A stretch of DNA of 64,000 nt from Clostridiales bacterium (GTDB lineage: Bacteria > Bacillota > Clostridia > Lachnospirales > Lachnospiraceae): assembly GCA_019420275.1 (NCBI GenBank), contig JAHZHN010000003.1:186001-250000 (forward strand), read 5' to 3'. The notes under the pieces were generated by a model. The model was not told the DNA's origin, ran no database searches, and worked only from the letters and a program-made list of their open reading frames with translations. Positions 26,324-33,587 of the stretch are shown here, piece after piece. Position 1 is the stretch's first letter. Each line of letters begins with the position of its first letter. The position numbers were made by a program, and so were the translations under genes.

Positions 26324-27217
26324 ATGAGGCTGAATGAAGTTGTTAAAAAAGTAGATCTCAGCAAACGGGCAGTAAAATATTATGAAGAAAAGGGTCTTTT
26401 GAAAGTAAAGAAAGACAGCAATGGATACCGAAATTATACTTCGGAGGATATTGAGACTCTGGAGACGATTTCTTTTTATCGGAAACTTGGAATTGGAATC
26501 AAAGAGATCAAGGTGCTGTTAAGAGAAGGCGATGATGAGCTGCTTGACAAAATAAGCAGGGAAAAGGAACAGGAAATACGGGAGCTGACGATTCGGTGGC
26601 AAGAATTAAAGAACTATATTCAAACAAATGAAATTAAAGATGTCAGCAAGCTAATTGACTATAAAACAATTGGAGATAAACTCCAAGATATGTTTCCAGG
26701 ATTTTATGGATATTATTTTCTCAATCATTTCCTGCCGTATCTGCAGATTCCCATGGAAACAAAGAAACAAAAGGAGGCGTATGAGCGGATTGTAGATTTC
26801 CTGGATAATACAGAAATTAAAATTCCTCTTTTTATGAAGATTAGTACAATTATCTGGAGGTTTCTTCCAAAACCGGCGATGGAAGAGACAATAAAAAGGA
26901 TAGATGATCAGATCAAAGGCTATTTAAATCCTGGAGAAGAGGAATATGAAAAAATGAAAAAACAGACGAGAAAAACTGTGAAGATGAAAAATAGTTTCTT
27001 CTTTAAATATCATCCTGTTTTTGTGTCGCAGCGTCATTTTATGAAGCGGCTGCAGGACTGCGGATATAATGATATTTTTATTCCTGCCATGATGGATTTA
27101 TCCCCAAAGTACAGAGAATACAGAGAGGCACTTATGCAGATCAATGACAGGATGTGCAGGGACTTGAATTTATATTATGATTCAAATTTTCAGTTAAAGA
27201 TGAAAAAAGAGGACTAA
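26324..27217 (+). CDS. MerR family transcriptional regulator
   Basis: I chose ATG 26324 with AAAGGAGG upstream over the GTG at 26315. The 297-residue protein has an N-terminal MerR winged helix (VVKKVDLSKRAVKYYEEKGLL, then YRNYTSEDIETLETISFYRKLG in two adjoining parts) and a dimerisation helix (about residues 75-110). The C-terminal 180 residues resemble no ligand domain I recognise; no Cys metal site or GyrI-like motif is visible. Its own promoter has the 19-bp spacer. The downstream membrane protein gene at 27330 is a likely target. Confidence 0.85.
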   Translation: MRLNEVVKKVDLSKRAVKYYEEKGLLKVKKDSNGYRNYTSEDIETLETISFYRKLGIGIKEIKVLLREGDDELLDKISREKEQEIRELTIRWQELKNYIQTNEIKDVSKLIDYKTIGDKLQDMFPGFYGYYFLNHFLPYLQIPMETKKQKEAYERIVDFLDNTEIKIPLFMKISTIIWRFLPKPAMEETIKRIDDQIKGYLNPGEEEYEKMKKQTRKTVKMKNSFFFKYHPVFVSQRHFMKRLQDCGYNDIFIPAMMDLSPKYREYREALMQINDRMCRDLNLYYDSNFQLKMKKED

Positions 27218-27329
27218 GACAGGGCAGCAAAGCTATTTCATAACAGATTCTGTATCAGGGTTGTTTTTTTCGATAGAAATCGGTATGATATGACATAAGA
27301 CAACATAGGGTACTAGAAAGGAAAATATT

Positions 27330-28682
27330 ATGAATGAGACAATGTATCAGCTGATGTGGTTTTTTGTATTATATTCATTTTTGGGTTGGCTGTTTGCTAC
27401 GGCTGTGGCGGCGGTAAGAACAAAGAAGTTTGTTGATGTTGGTTTTTTATATGGTCCATATTGTCCGTCGTTCGGAGTTAGTGCGGTGGTATTTACCATT
27501 TTTTTGTCAGAATTAAGAGAAAATTTTTTCTTCTTATTTCTTGGAGGAGCGATTCTGTCCTTTGTTATGACATTTTTCACAGGATTCTTGCTGGAAAAGA
27601 TTTTTCATCACAAATGGTGGGATTATTCCAGAAGAAGATATCATTTTAGCGGATATGTCAATCTTCCGTATACTGCCTTATGGGGAGTATTGGCGGTTCT
27701 TATGATCAGAGTGGCTAATCCTTTTTTGAAAGATATGACTTTACTGATTCCAGAAGCAGTTGGCGGAATTATGCTGATTGTCTTTGAAGTGATTTTTCTT
27801 ATTGATCTGGCGGGGACGGTAACAGGAATTCTTAAGATTAAGTCTCATGTTCGTAAATTGTCACTCATATATCAGGTATATGAAAATCTTCAGAAGACAG
27901 CAGATATGATGGGGGAAGGAGTTACCAAATGGGTGCTCAGGCATCTTGAGAAATCCTATCCTTTGCTGGATATCCGAACGATACTGAAAGCAAAACTTGA
28001 GAGAGAAAAGCAAATCAAAAACGCAGAAGCTGAGACAGGTGTATTTGCAGCCGGCTGCAGTTTTTATAAATTAGTCTGTATTTTTTTCCTGGGAGCTTTT
28101 TTGGGAGATGTGGTTGAGACAATCTTCTGTTATATGAAATATGGGGTTATTATGAGCCGCAGCAGTGTGGTTTTTGGACCTTTTAGTATTGTCTGGGGAT
28201 TTGGATGTGTGCTTTTAACAGCAATTTTGTATCAGTACCGAAAACGAAGCGATCGTTTTATTTTTATTTATGGAACGCTGCTGGGAGGTGCCTATGAATA
28301 TATCTGCAGTGTTCTTTCTGAGATAGCTTTTGGAACTGTATTCTGGGATTACAGCAATGTGCCGTTCAATTTAGGGGGAAGGATCAATCTCTTGTATTGC
28401 TTTTTTTGGGGATTTGCTTCTGTAATCTGGATGAAAGGTCTATATCCATTTTTTTCGAAATGGATTGAGAAACTGCCGAAAAAAGGAGGGAAGATCCTTG
28501 CATGGCTGTTCCTTGTTTTCATGGTATTTGACATGGCATTGTCTGGACTTGCCATGTTAAGATATTCTGAAAGGAAAATCCAGGGGAAAAAGGCGGACAA
28601 TCGAATCGAGAGCTTCCTGGACGATCATTTTCCAGATAAAAGGATAAAAGAAATTTATCCGCATATAAAGATTGTGAAATAG
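27330..28682 (+). CDS. Membrane protein with two CmpB-type (ABC-transporter type IV) domains
   Basis: The 450-residue protein has about eleven membrane segments arranged as an internal duplication. Both halves show the same pattern: a first helix ending in GWL or GDVVET, a GPY/GPF motif (FLYGPYCPSFG and VVFGPFSIVWG), and a WDYS element followed by a NLPYTALWG or NLLYCFFWG helix. This is the PF06541 CmpB-like fold, whose function is poorly known and which is not proven to be a transporter. It stands 112 bases after the MerR gene. The stop of this gene lies one base from the stop of the convergent LysR gene. Confidence 0.8.
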   Translation: MNETMYQLMWFFVLYSFLGWLFATAVAAVRTKKFVDVGFLYGPYCPSFGVSAVVFTIFLSELRENFFFLFLGGAILSFVMTFFTGFLLEKIFHHKWWDYSRRRYHFSGYVNLPYTALWGVLAVLMIRVANPFLKDMTLLIPEAVGGIMLIVFEVIFLIDLAGTVTGILKIKSHVRKLSLIYQVYENLQKTADMMGEGVTKWVLRHLEKSYPLLDIRTILKAKLEREKQIKNAEAETGVFAAGCSFYKLVCIFFLGAFLGDVVETIFCYMKYGVIMSRSSVVFGPFSIVWGFGCVLLTAILYQYRKRSDRFIFIYGTLLGGAYEYICSVLSEIAFGTVFWDYSNVPFNLGGRINLLYCFFWGFASVIWMKGLYPFFSKWIEKLPKKGGKILAWLFLVFMVFDMALSGLAMLRYSERKIQGKKADNRIESFLDDHFPDKRIKEIYPHIKIVK

Positions 28683-28683
28683 A

Positions 28684-29574
28684 TTATGAAAAATCCTGCT
28701 GTCTTACATATTGAATAAAATCATGAAAAGCGGATTTCAAAGCGTTGTCCTTTCGATATACAATATAAAAAGATCGTCGGATGTCTGAATGAAGGGGGAG
28801 AGTCAGGATGACTCCCTGGTCTTCAAGATCTTTTACTGTGTACTTGGAGAGAATAGAGATTCCCATGCCGTTTTGGATCATGCGTTTTGTAGATTCTAAA
28901 TCATTGGTCCGCGCAATAACATTCAAATGCTCGGGAGACAAATGGATAGAATCCAGATACAAATCAGCGGCTTTTCTTGTCCCAGAGCCTGGTTCTCTTA
29001 AGATGACCGGTTCTTTTAGAATCTCCTGTATGGACGAGTTCTGATTTAATAAATGGAAATAATGCTGATTTGCCGGCAGTGCAAGGACGAGATCATCTTC
29101 GCAAAATGGCAGAAAGACACACTTTGGTGTGTCTTCTTTTTTTCCGATAAATCCAAGTTCTAAAGAACCGTCCAGGATTTTTTCCAGGATTTCTTCGCTG
29201 TCTCCTTGCTGAATATCAAAAAAAGTATGCGGATGGGAATCATGGAATCCTTGAAGGAGTTTGGGCAGAAGATAACCGGAGGGGATTGTAGATGCTCCAA
29301 TGCGCAGGATAGTTTCGGTAGGAGTATTTAATGCCTCGAAAGCAGCTTCCCGCATCTGGAGGATAGATTTTGCGTACCTCAGAAATGTACAGCCGTCAGG
29401 AGACAGCTGCACATTTTTTGTGGAGCGGATGAACAATGATTTTTGAAGTTCTGATTCCAAATTTTTTATGTGAGAACTTACAGTTGACTGAGACAGAAAG
29501 AGGCGGGCGGCAGCCTTTGAAAAGCTTTTGGTCTCGGCAACAGCAAGAAAAATTTCCAGATGACGAAATTCCAT
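28684..29574 (-). CDS. LysR family regulator, selenium-metabolism-associated type
   Basis: The 296-residue protein has an N-terminal LysR winged helix (EFRHLEIFLAVAETKSFSKAA, then QSTVSSHIKNLE) and a C-terminal substrate-binding domain (RIGASTIPSGYLLP, LREPGSGTRKA). The GSGTR segment is typical of CysB/CysL-like members. It is divergent from selD, and a LysR regulator next to selD and yedF is a recurrent arrangement in clostridia. It probably regulates selD-yedF from the shared 154-bp region, with selenium or sulfur compounds as candidate effectors (inference). Confidence 0.85.
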   Translation of the reverse strand: MEFRHLEIFLAVAETKSFSKAAARLFLSQSTVSSHIKNLESELQKSLFIRSTKNVQLSPDGCTFLRYAKSILQMREAAFEALNTPTETILRIGASTIPSGYLLPKLLQGFHDSHPHTFFDIQQGDSEEILEKILDGSLELGFIGKKEDTPKCVFLPFCEDDLVLALPANQHYFHLLNQNSSIQEILKEPVILREPGSGTRKAADLYLDSIHLSPEHLNVIARTNDLESTKRMIQNGMGISILSKYTVKDLEDQGVILTLPLHSDIRRSFYIVYRKDNALKSAFHDFIQYVRQQDFS

Positions 29575-29688
29575 ACCGATGGATCCTCCTTTACAGATTA
29601 TATTTTATTGTAACTCCATTTATCGTTTTTATCAATAAATAAGATTGAAGAAACGAATAAAACAATAAAAGGCAGACATAGGACATGA

Positions 29689-29694
29689 TATAAT
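29689..29694 (+). promoter_or_regulatory. Extended -10 promoter of selD
   Basis: A TATAAT preceded by TG and one base forms an extended -10 element 35 bases before the selD ATG. No consensus -35 is present, consistent with a promoter that needs the divergent LysR regulator. Confidence 0.55.
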
Positions 29695-29728
29695 ACTTTT
29701 GAATGAATGACAGGAAAGAAGGAGAAGT

Positions 29729-30757
29729 ATGGAAGAGAAGATTATTTTTTGCAAAGGCGGCGGATGTACGGCGAAACTTGGGGCAGGCATTCTAAATAGG
29801 GTGCTGGAAAAGCTGCCGAAAGGTCCGAAAGATGAAAATCTTCTGATCGGTTATGACAGCAGAGATGACGCAGCGGTATACAAGATATCAGCAGATACCG
29901 CTTTTGTTCAGACACTGGACTTTTTTCCTCCAATGGTGGATGATCCGTATACTTTTGGGCAAATTGCAGCGGCCAATGCGCTGAGTGATATTTATGCCAT
30001 GGGCGGGGAAGTCAAAACGGCTTTAAATATTGTATGTTTTCCGGAAACCATGGATTTAAATATTCTTGGGGAAATTATGCGGGGAGGATCAGAAAAGGTG
30101 ATAGAAGCCGGCGGAACCCTAGCCGGAGGACATTCTATTCAGGATTCGGATGTAAAGTATGGCTTGTCTGTGACGGGTCTTGTTCATCCAAATAGGATTT
30201 ATTCCAATAATGGCGGATATCCGGGCGATGTGCTGATTTTGACCAAAAAGCTCGGAGTTGGCATCGTCTGTACCGCAAATCGGGTGAACGAGGCAAAAGA
30301 AGAACATGTAAATGAGGCGGTTCGGTCTATGACTCAGCTAAATAAATATGCATCTGAAATCTGCAGGAAATATGAAATCCATGCCTGCACAGATGTCACC
30401 GGTTTTAGTTTCCTTGGGCATCTTCATGAAATGCTGGACGGACGTCTGTCCGCAGAGATCATGGCAAAGCAGGTGCCGGTGATTTCCGGTGCGCATGATT
30501 ATGCCAATGAATTCCTGCTGACCGCAGCAGGACAGCGCAACCGAAATCATGTTGGAAAGTATGTAGAGTTTGATCATGTATCATTTGCCATGGAAGAAGT
30601 GCTGTTTGATCCTCAGACATCAGGAGGACTTCTGATTGCTGCAGCGCCGGGTCAGGCGAAAGATCTGTTGGAGGAATTGGAAGAGAAAGGGCTTCCGGCA
30701 GCAGCCGTTGGATCATTGAAAGAAAAAGAAGAAAAAGAAATTTATGTCCGCGGATAG
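29729..30757 (+). CDS. selD: Selenide, water dikinase
   Basis: The 342-residue enzyme makes selenophosphate from selenide and ATP. The N-terminal Gly-rich loop reads CKGGGCTAKLGAG, placing the catalytic pair at Cys13 and Lys16, so this is the Cys form and needs no UGA readthrough. Conserved Asp-binding segments DDAAVY, QTLDFFPPMVDDPYTFG and GGHSIQD follow. The product feeds selenoproteins, selenouridine or the labile selenium cofactor of molybdenum hydroxylases. A GAAGGAG site precedes the ATG. YedF follows after 18 bases. Confidence 0.95.
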   Translation: MEEKIIFCKGGGCTAKLGAGILNRVLEKLPKGPKDENLLIGYDSRDDAAVYKISADTAFVQTLDFFPPMVDDPYTFGQIAAANALSDIYAMGGEVKTALNIVCFPETMDLNILGEIMRGGSEKVIEAGGTLAGGHSIQDSDVKYGLSVTGLVHPNRIYSNNGGYPGDVLILTKKLGVGIVCTANRVNEAKEEHVNEAVRSMTQLNKYASEICRKYEIHACTDVTGFSFLGHLHEMLDGRLSAEIMAKQVPVISGAHDYANEFLLTAAGQRNRNHVGKYVEFDHVSFAMEEVLFDPQTSGGLLIAAAPGQAKDLLEELEEKGLPAAAVGSLKEKEEKEIYVRG

Positions 30758-30775
30758 CGGCAGAAAGGAAATGTT

Positions 30776-31399
30776 ATGATAAAGGTAAATGCCATTGGGG
30801 ATGCATGTCCAATCCCTGTAGTAAAAACGAAAAATGCCATCAAGGAGTTAAATGGTTCTGGAGAAGTGGAGGTTTTGGTAGACAATGAGATCGCGGTTCA
30901 GAATCTCACCAAAATGGCCAATCAGAAAGGATATCAGATTCAATCTGAAAAGTTGGAAGAACATAAATATCAAGTCATTATGACGGTAGGAAAAGATGCG
31001 GCAGATATAGAAAAATCAGAAGAACTTATGGAAGAAAGCACCATATGTGTCCCGGACAGCCGCGGCCGTAAAATTGTTGTAATTTCTTCTGGCAAAATGG
31101 GAGAAGGAAACGATGAACTTGGAGAAGTTTTGATGAAAGGCTTTATCTACGCGCTGACTCAGCAGGATGAACTGCCGGAAACTATCTTATTTTATAATGG
31201 AGGAGCGCCTTTTACATGTGAGGGATCTCCGGCTTTAGAAGATCTGAAACAGCTGGAAGCCCAAGGGGTGGAAATCCTGACCTGCGGAACTTGTCTGAAT
31301 TATTATGGGCTGTCAGAGAAATTAAAGATCGGTGATGTGACGAATATGTATGTGATTGCTGAAAAGATGATGCAGGCAGATTCCATTATTAGGCCATGA
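30776..31399 (+). CDS. yedF: Selenium metabolism protein YedF
   Basis: The 207-residue protein has an N-terminal TusA-like domain with the CPIPVV motif (Cys11) and a C-terminal DsrE-like domain containing FTCEGSP and LTCGTCLNYYG. This two-domain form is the selenium-linked YedF family found beside selD. It probably handles reactive sulfur or selenium as a persulfide or perselenide carrier. The call rests on the domain order and the selD neighbourhood; the biochemical role is not established. Confidence 0.9.
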   Translation: MIKVNAIGDACPIPVVKTKNAIKELNGSGEVEVLVDNEIAVQNLTKMANQKGYQIQSEKLEEHKYQVIMTVGKDAADIEKSEELMEESTICVPDSRGRKIVVISSGKMGEGNDELGEVLMKGFIYALTQQDELPETILFYNGGAPFTCEGSPALEDLKQLEAQGVEILTCGTCLNYYGLSEKLKIGDVTNMYVIAEKMMQADSIIRP

Positions 31400-31411
31400 G
31401 AAAGGAAAAAC

Positions 31412-31648
31412 ATGAGAAAAAAGAAGGAACAGCTGATCATTACATTTTCCACTACAACCGAGGCCATGGGAATGGAAAAATTTTGTGAGGAGCAGAATCT
31501 TCCAGGAAGAATTATCCCCCTTCCATCAGAGATTTCTGCTGGATGCGGCCTTGCATGGAAAACTGATCCGGATCAGAAATCGTTTTTTTTAGAAAAATTG
31601 CGACAGGCAGAAATCGATTGGGATTCTATGATAGTTTTAAAGATTTAA
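31412..31648 (+). CDS. DUF3343 family protein (putative Se/S carrier)
   Basis: The 78-residue protein begins with a ferredoxin-like beta strand and has Cys residues in FCEEQNL and SAGCGLAW, a pattern typical of DUF3343 proteins, which are found at the end of selD-yedF operons. The 12-base gap to yedF and the terminator after it show it is the last gene of the selenium operon. A role in delivering selenium or sulfur is inferred from context only. Confidence 0.85.
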   Translation: MRKKKEQLIITFSTTTEAMGMEKFCEEQNLPGRIIPLPSEISAGCGLAWKTDPDQKSFFLEKLRQAEIDWDSMIVLKI

Positions 31649-31694
31649 AGTCGGATTCACAGGGCGTTTTTCAAAATTAGGAAATGTGCGTCGG

Positions 31695-31732
31695 ATATCT
31701 CCAGCTTTTACGAAAGCTGGAGATATTTTTTT
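31695..31732 (+). terminator. Intrinsic terminator after the selenium operon
   Basis: A 14-bp perfect stem (31695-31708 with 31713-31726) is followed by a run of T. It separates the selenium operon from spo0A. Confidence 0.92.
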
Positions 31733-31737
31733 CGACA
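31731..31737 (-). promoter_or_regulatory. 0A box upstream of spo0A
   Basis: TTCGACA is the exact reverse complement of the Spo0A consensus TGTCGAA. It lies about 140 bases before the spo0A ATG. Spo0A autoregulation is known in Bacillus; one exact 7-mer match is suggestive only. A weak TTGCGA-16-TATAAA promoter candidate follows at 31793-31820. Confidence 0.5.
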
Positions 31738-31875
31738 TTTTTCAAGGATTTTACGTAAAATAATGTTGATTTTAATGTATTATGAAGAAAAATTGCGATT
31801 GATAACGGCTTGTATATAAACTTCGATAAAATATATAATATTCTTGTAAATAAAAACAGAATTGGAGGACTGAAT

Positions 31876-32673
31876 ATGAGCAAGATTAATGTGGCGATTG
31901 CGGATGATAACCAGAGGATCGTTGAGATGATGACCCAGCTGCTCGAACAGGAAGATGATATTGAAGTTGTGGCAAGTGCGGACAATGGCGAAGCTGCTGT
32001 GGAAGTTATCAAAGAAAATCACCCGGATGTCGTGCTTTTAGATATCATTATGCCAAAACTGGATGGGATTGGCGTGCTGGAACGTCTGAAAGAAGAGGAC
32101 ATGGAAAAGAAACCGGCGGTTATTATGCTGTCCGCCATGGGGCAGGAGAATGTATGTGAGGAGGCAATCGAGCTTGGAGCATCTTATTTCATTTTAAAGC
32201 CGTTTGACTCCAATACGGTCATCAGGAAAATCAAGCAGGTAAATGCAGGAAGTGAATCTGTAAAACCATTTGTTGCATGGAAAGATCCATCTGGTAAAAT
32301 TACAAAAAATCAGCTGGAAATTATTGTGACGAATATGATTCATGAGATTGGAGTGCCTGCTCATATTAAGGGATATCAATATTTGAGAGATTCTATTATG
32401 ATGGCCGTGTATGATATGGACATTTTAAATTCCATTACAAAACAGCTGTACCCGGCAATTGCGGAAAAATTTCATACCACGTCCAGCCGTGTGGAGCGAG
32501 CAATTCGTCATGCCATTGAAGTAGCATGGGGAAGAGGAAAGATGGATACCATAGATGCCCTGTTTGGCTATACGGTACATGCCGGCAAAGGCAAGCCGAC
32601 AAATTCAGAGTTTATTGCCTTGATTGCAGACAAGATAAGGCTGGAGTACGGGTATGATATGATACAATCATAA
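31876..32673 (+). CDS. spo0A: Sporulation master regulator Spo0A
   Basis: I chose ATG 31876 with TTGGAGG upstream, which gives a 265-residue protein, close to the 267 of Bacillus subtilis. The receiver domain has the acidic pair ADDN, the phosphorylated Asp in VVLLDIIMP, the Ser in MLSAMGQ and Lys in ILKPFD. The C-terminal DNA-binding domain is strongly conserved (IHEIGVPAHIKGY, TSSRVERAIRHAIEVAW, KPTNSEFIALIADK). Phosphorylated Spo0A starts sporulation. It is followed by a second Spo0A-like gene 61 bases later. Confidence 0.97.
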   Translation: MSKINVAIADDNQRIVEMMTQLLEQEDDIEVVASADNGEAAVEVIKENHPDVVLLDIIMPKLDGIGVLERLKEEDMEKKPAVIMLSAMGQENVCEEAIELGASYFILKPFDSNTVIRKIKQVNAGSESVKPFVAWKDPSGKITKNQLEIIVTNMIHEIGVPAHIKGYQYLRDSIMMAVYDMDILNSITKQLYPAIAEKFHTTSSRVERAIRHAIEVAWGRGKMDTIDALFGYTVHAGKGKPTNSEFIALIADKIRLEYGYDMIQS

Positions 32674-32734
32674 GAAAAAGATACTTCAGATAGAGTGGCT
32701 AGGTAAAGATTATGCATGAGGAGGATAAGGAAAT

Positions 32735-33544
32735 ATGAACAAGAAACTAAAAGTATTGATTGCGGATGCGAATCAGACAGAATCGGAAAAACTGGCAGAA
32801 ACGCTTGCAGATAAACTCGAAATTGTGTCAGTCGTAAATGATGGCGTGAGAGCAGTAGAAGATATTATCAAACATCATCCAGATGTTGTTGTTATTGATA
32901 CGATGCTGCCTATGATTGATGGACTTGGAGTCATTGAAAAGTGCAGAGAAAAGTTAAGTGACAAAGATATGCCCTCCTTTATCGTTACAACTTTTATAGG
33001 AACGCAGAAACTGATTGAATGTATCAATCATATGGAAGTTGATTACTGTATTATGAAGCCATTTCAGCCGGATATCCTGCTTCACAGGATCGAACAGATT
33101 ACAAGGATGAAATACATGAATCAGCAGATTCAGTATCAGCATAGAAGAGAGATCAAAGACAGCAGAAATTTTGATACTGCGAAGTATGATATCAGACAGG
33201 ATGTGACAAAGATCATAAGAGATCTTGGTATACCGGCTCACATAAAGGGATACCAGTACATAAGAGAAGGGATTATCATGGCAATTGAAGATGTAAACAT
33301 GATGAATTATATTACAAAGCTGCTGTATCCTACGATTGCAAAGAAATATAAGACCACATCCAGCAGTGTGGAACGAGCCATAAGGCACGCCATTGAGGTG
33401 GCATGGAACAGAGGAAAAGTGGAACTGCTGGAAGAAATGTTTGGGTACACGATCAGCGCCGGCAAAGGCAAACCGACAAATTCAGAATTTATTGCGCTGA
33501 TTGCTGATAAAATGAGATTAGATTACCGCATGAATGCTTCATGA
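32735..33544 (+). CDS. Spo0A paralogue with altered receiver pocket
   Basis: The 269-residue protein has full Spo0A architecture. The DNA-binding domain is nearly as conserved as in spo0A (DLGIPAHIKGYQYIREG, ERAIRHAIEVAW, KPTNSEFIALIADK), but the segment before the recognition helix reads TTSSSVER where Spo0A has TTSSRVER, replacing the Arg equivalent to Bacillus Arg211 with Ser. In the receiver, the acidic pair is ADAN instead of ADDN; the phosphorylatable Asp (VVVIDTMLP), the Thr (IVTTF) and the Lys (IMKPF) remain. It may be a weakly phosphorylated competitor, heterodimer partner or separate regulator. An AGGAGGATAAGG site precedes the ATG. Confidence 0.9.
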   Translation: MNKKLKVLIADANQTESEKLAETLADKLEIVSVVNDGVRAVEDIIKHHPDVVVIDTMLPMIDGLGVIEKCREKLSDKDMPSFIVTTFIGTQKLIECINHMEVDYCIMKPFQPDILLHRIEQITRMKYMNQQIQYQHRREIKDSRNFDTAKYDIRQDVTKIIRDLGIPAHIKGYQYIREGIIMAIEDVNMMNYITKLLYPTIAKKYKTTSSSVERAIRHAIEVAWNRGKVELLEEMFGYTISAGKGKPTNSEFIALIADKMRLDYRMNAS

Positions 33545-33550
33545 TAAATC

Positions 33551-33584
33551 AAAGAGATTCACGCCGCGGCGTGAATCTCTTTTT
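33551..33584. terminator. Bidirectional terminator between the Spo0A paralogue and the NFACT gene
   Basis: A perfect palindrome of 15-bp arms centred on GCCGCGGC, flanked by AAA on the left and TTTTT on the right, lies between two convergent genes and can terminate both. Confidence 0.9.
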
Positions 33585-33587
33585 ATG

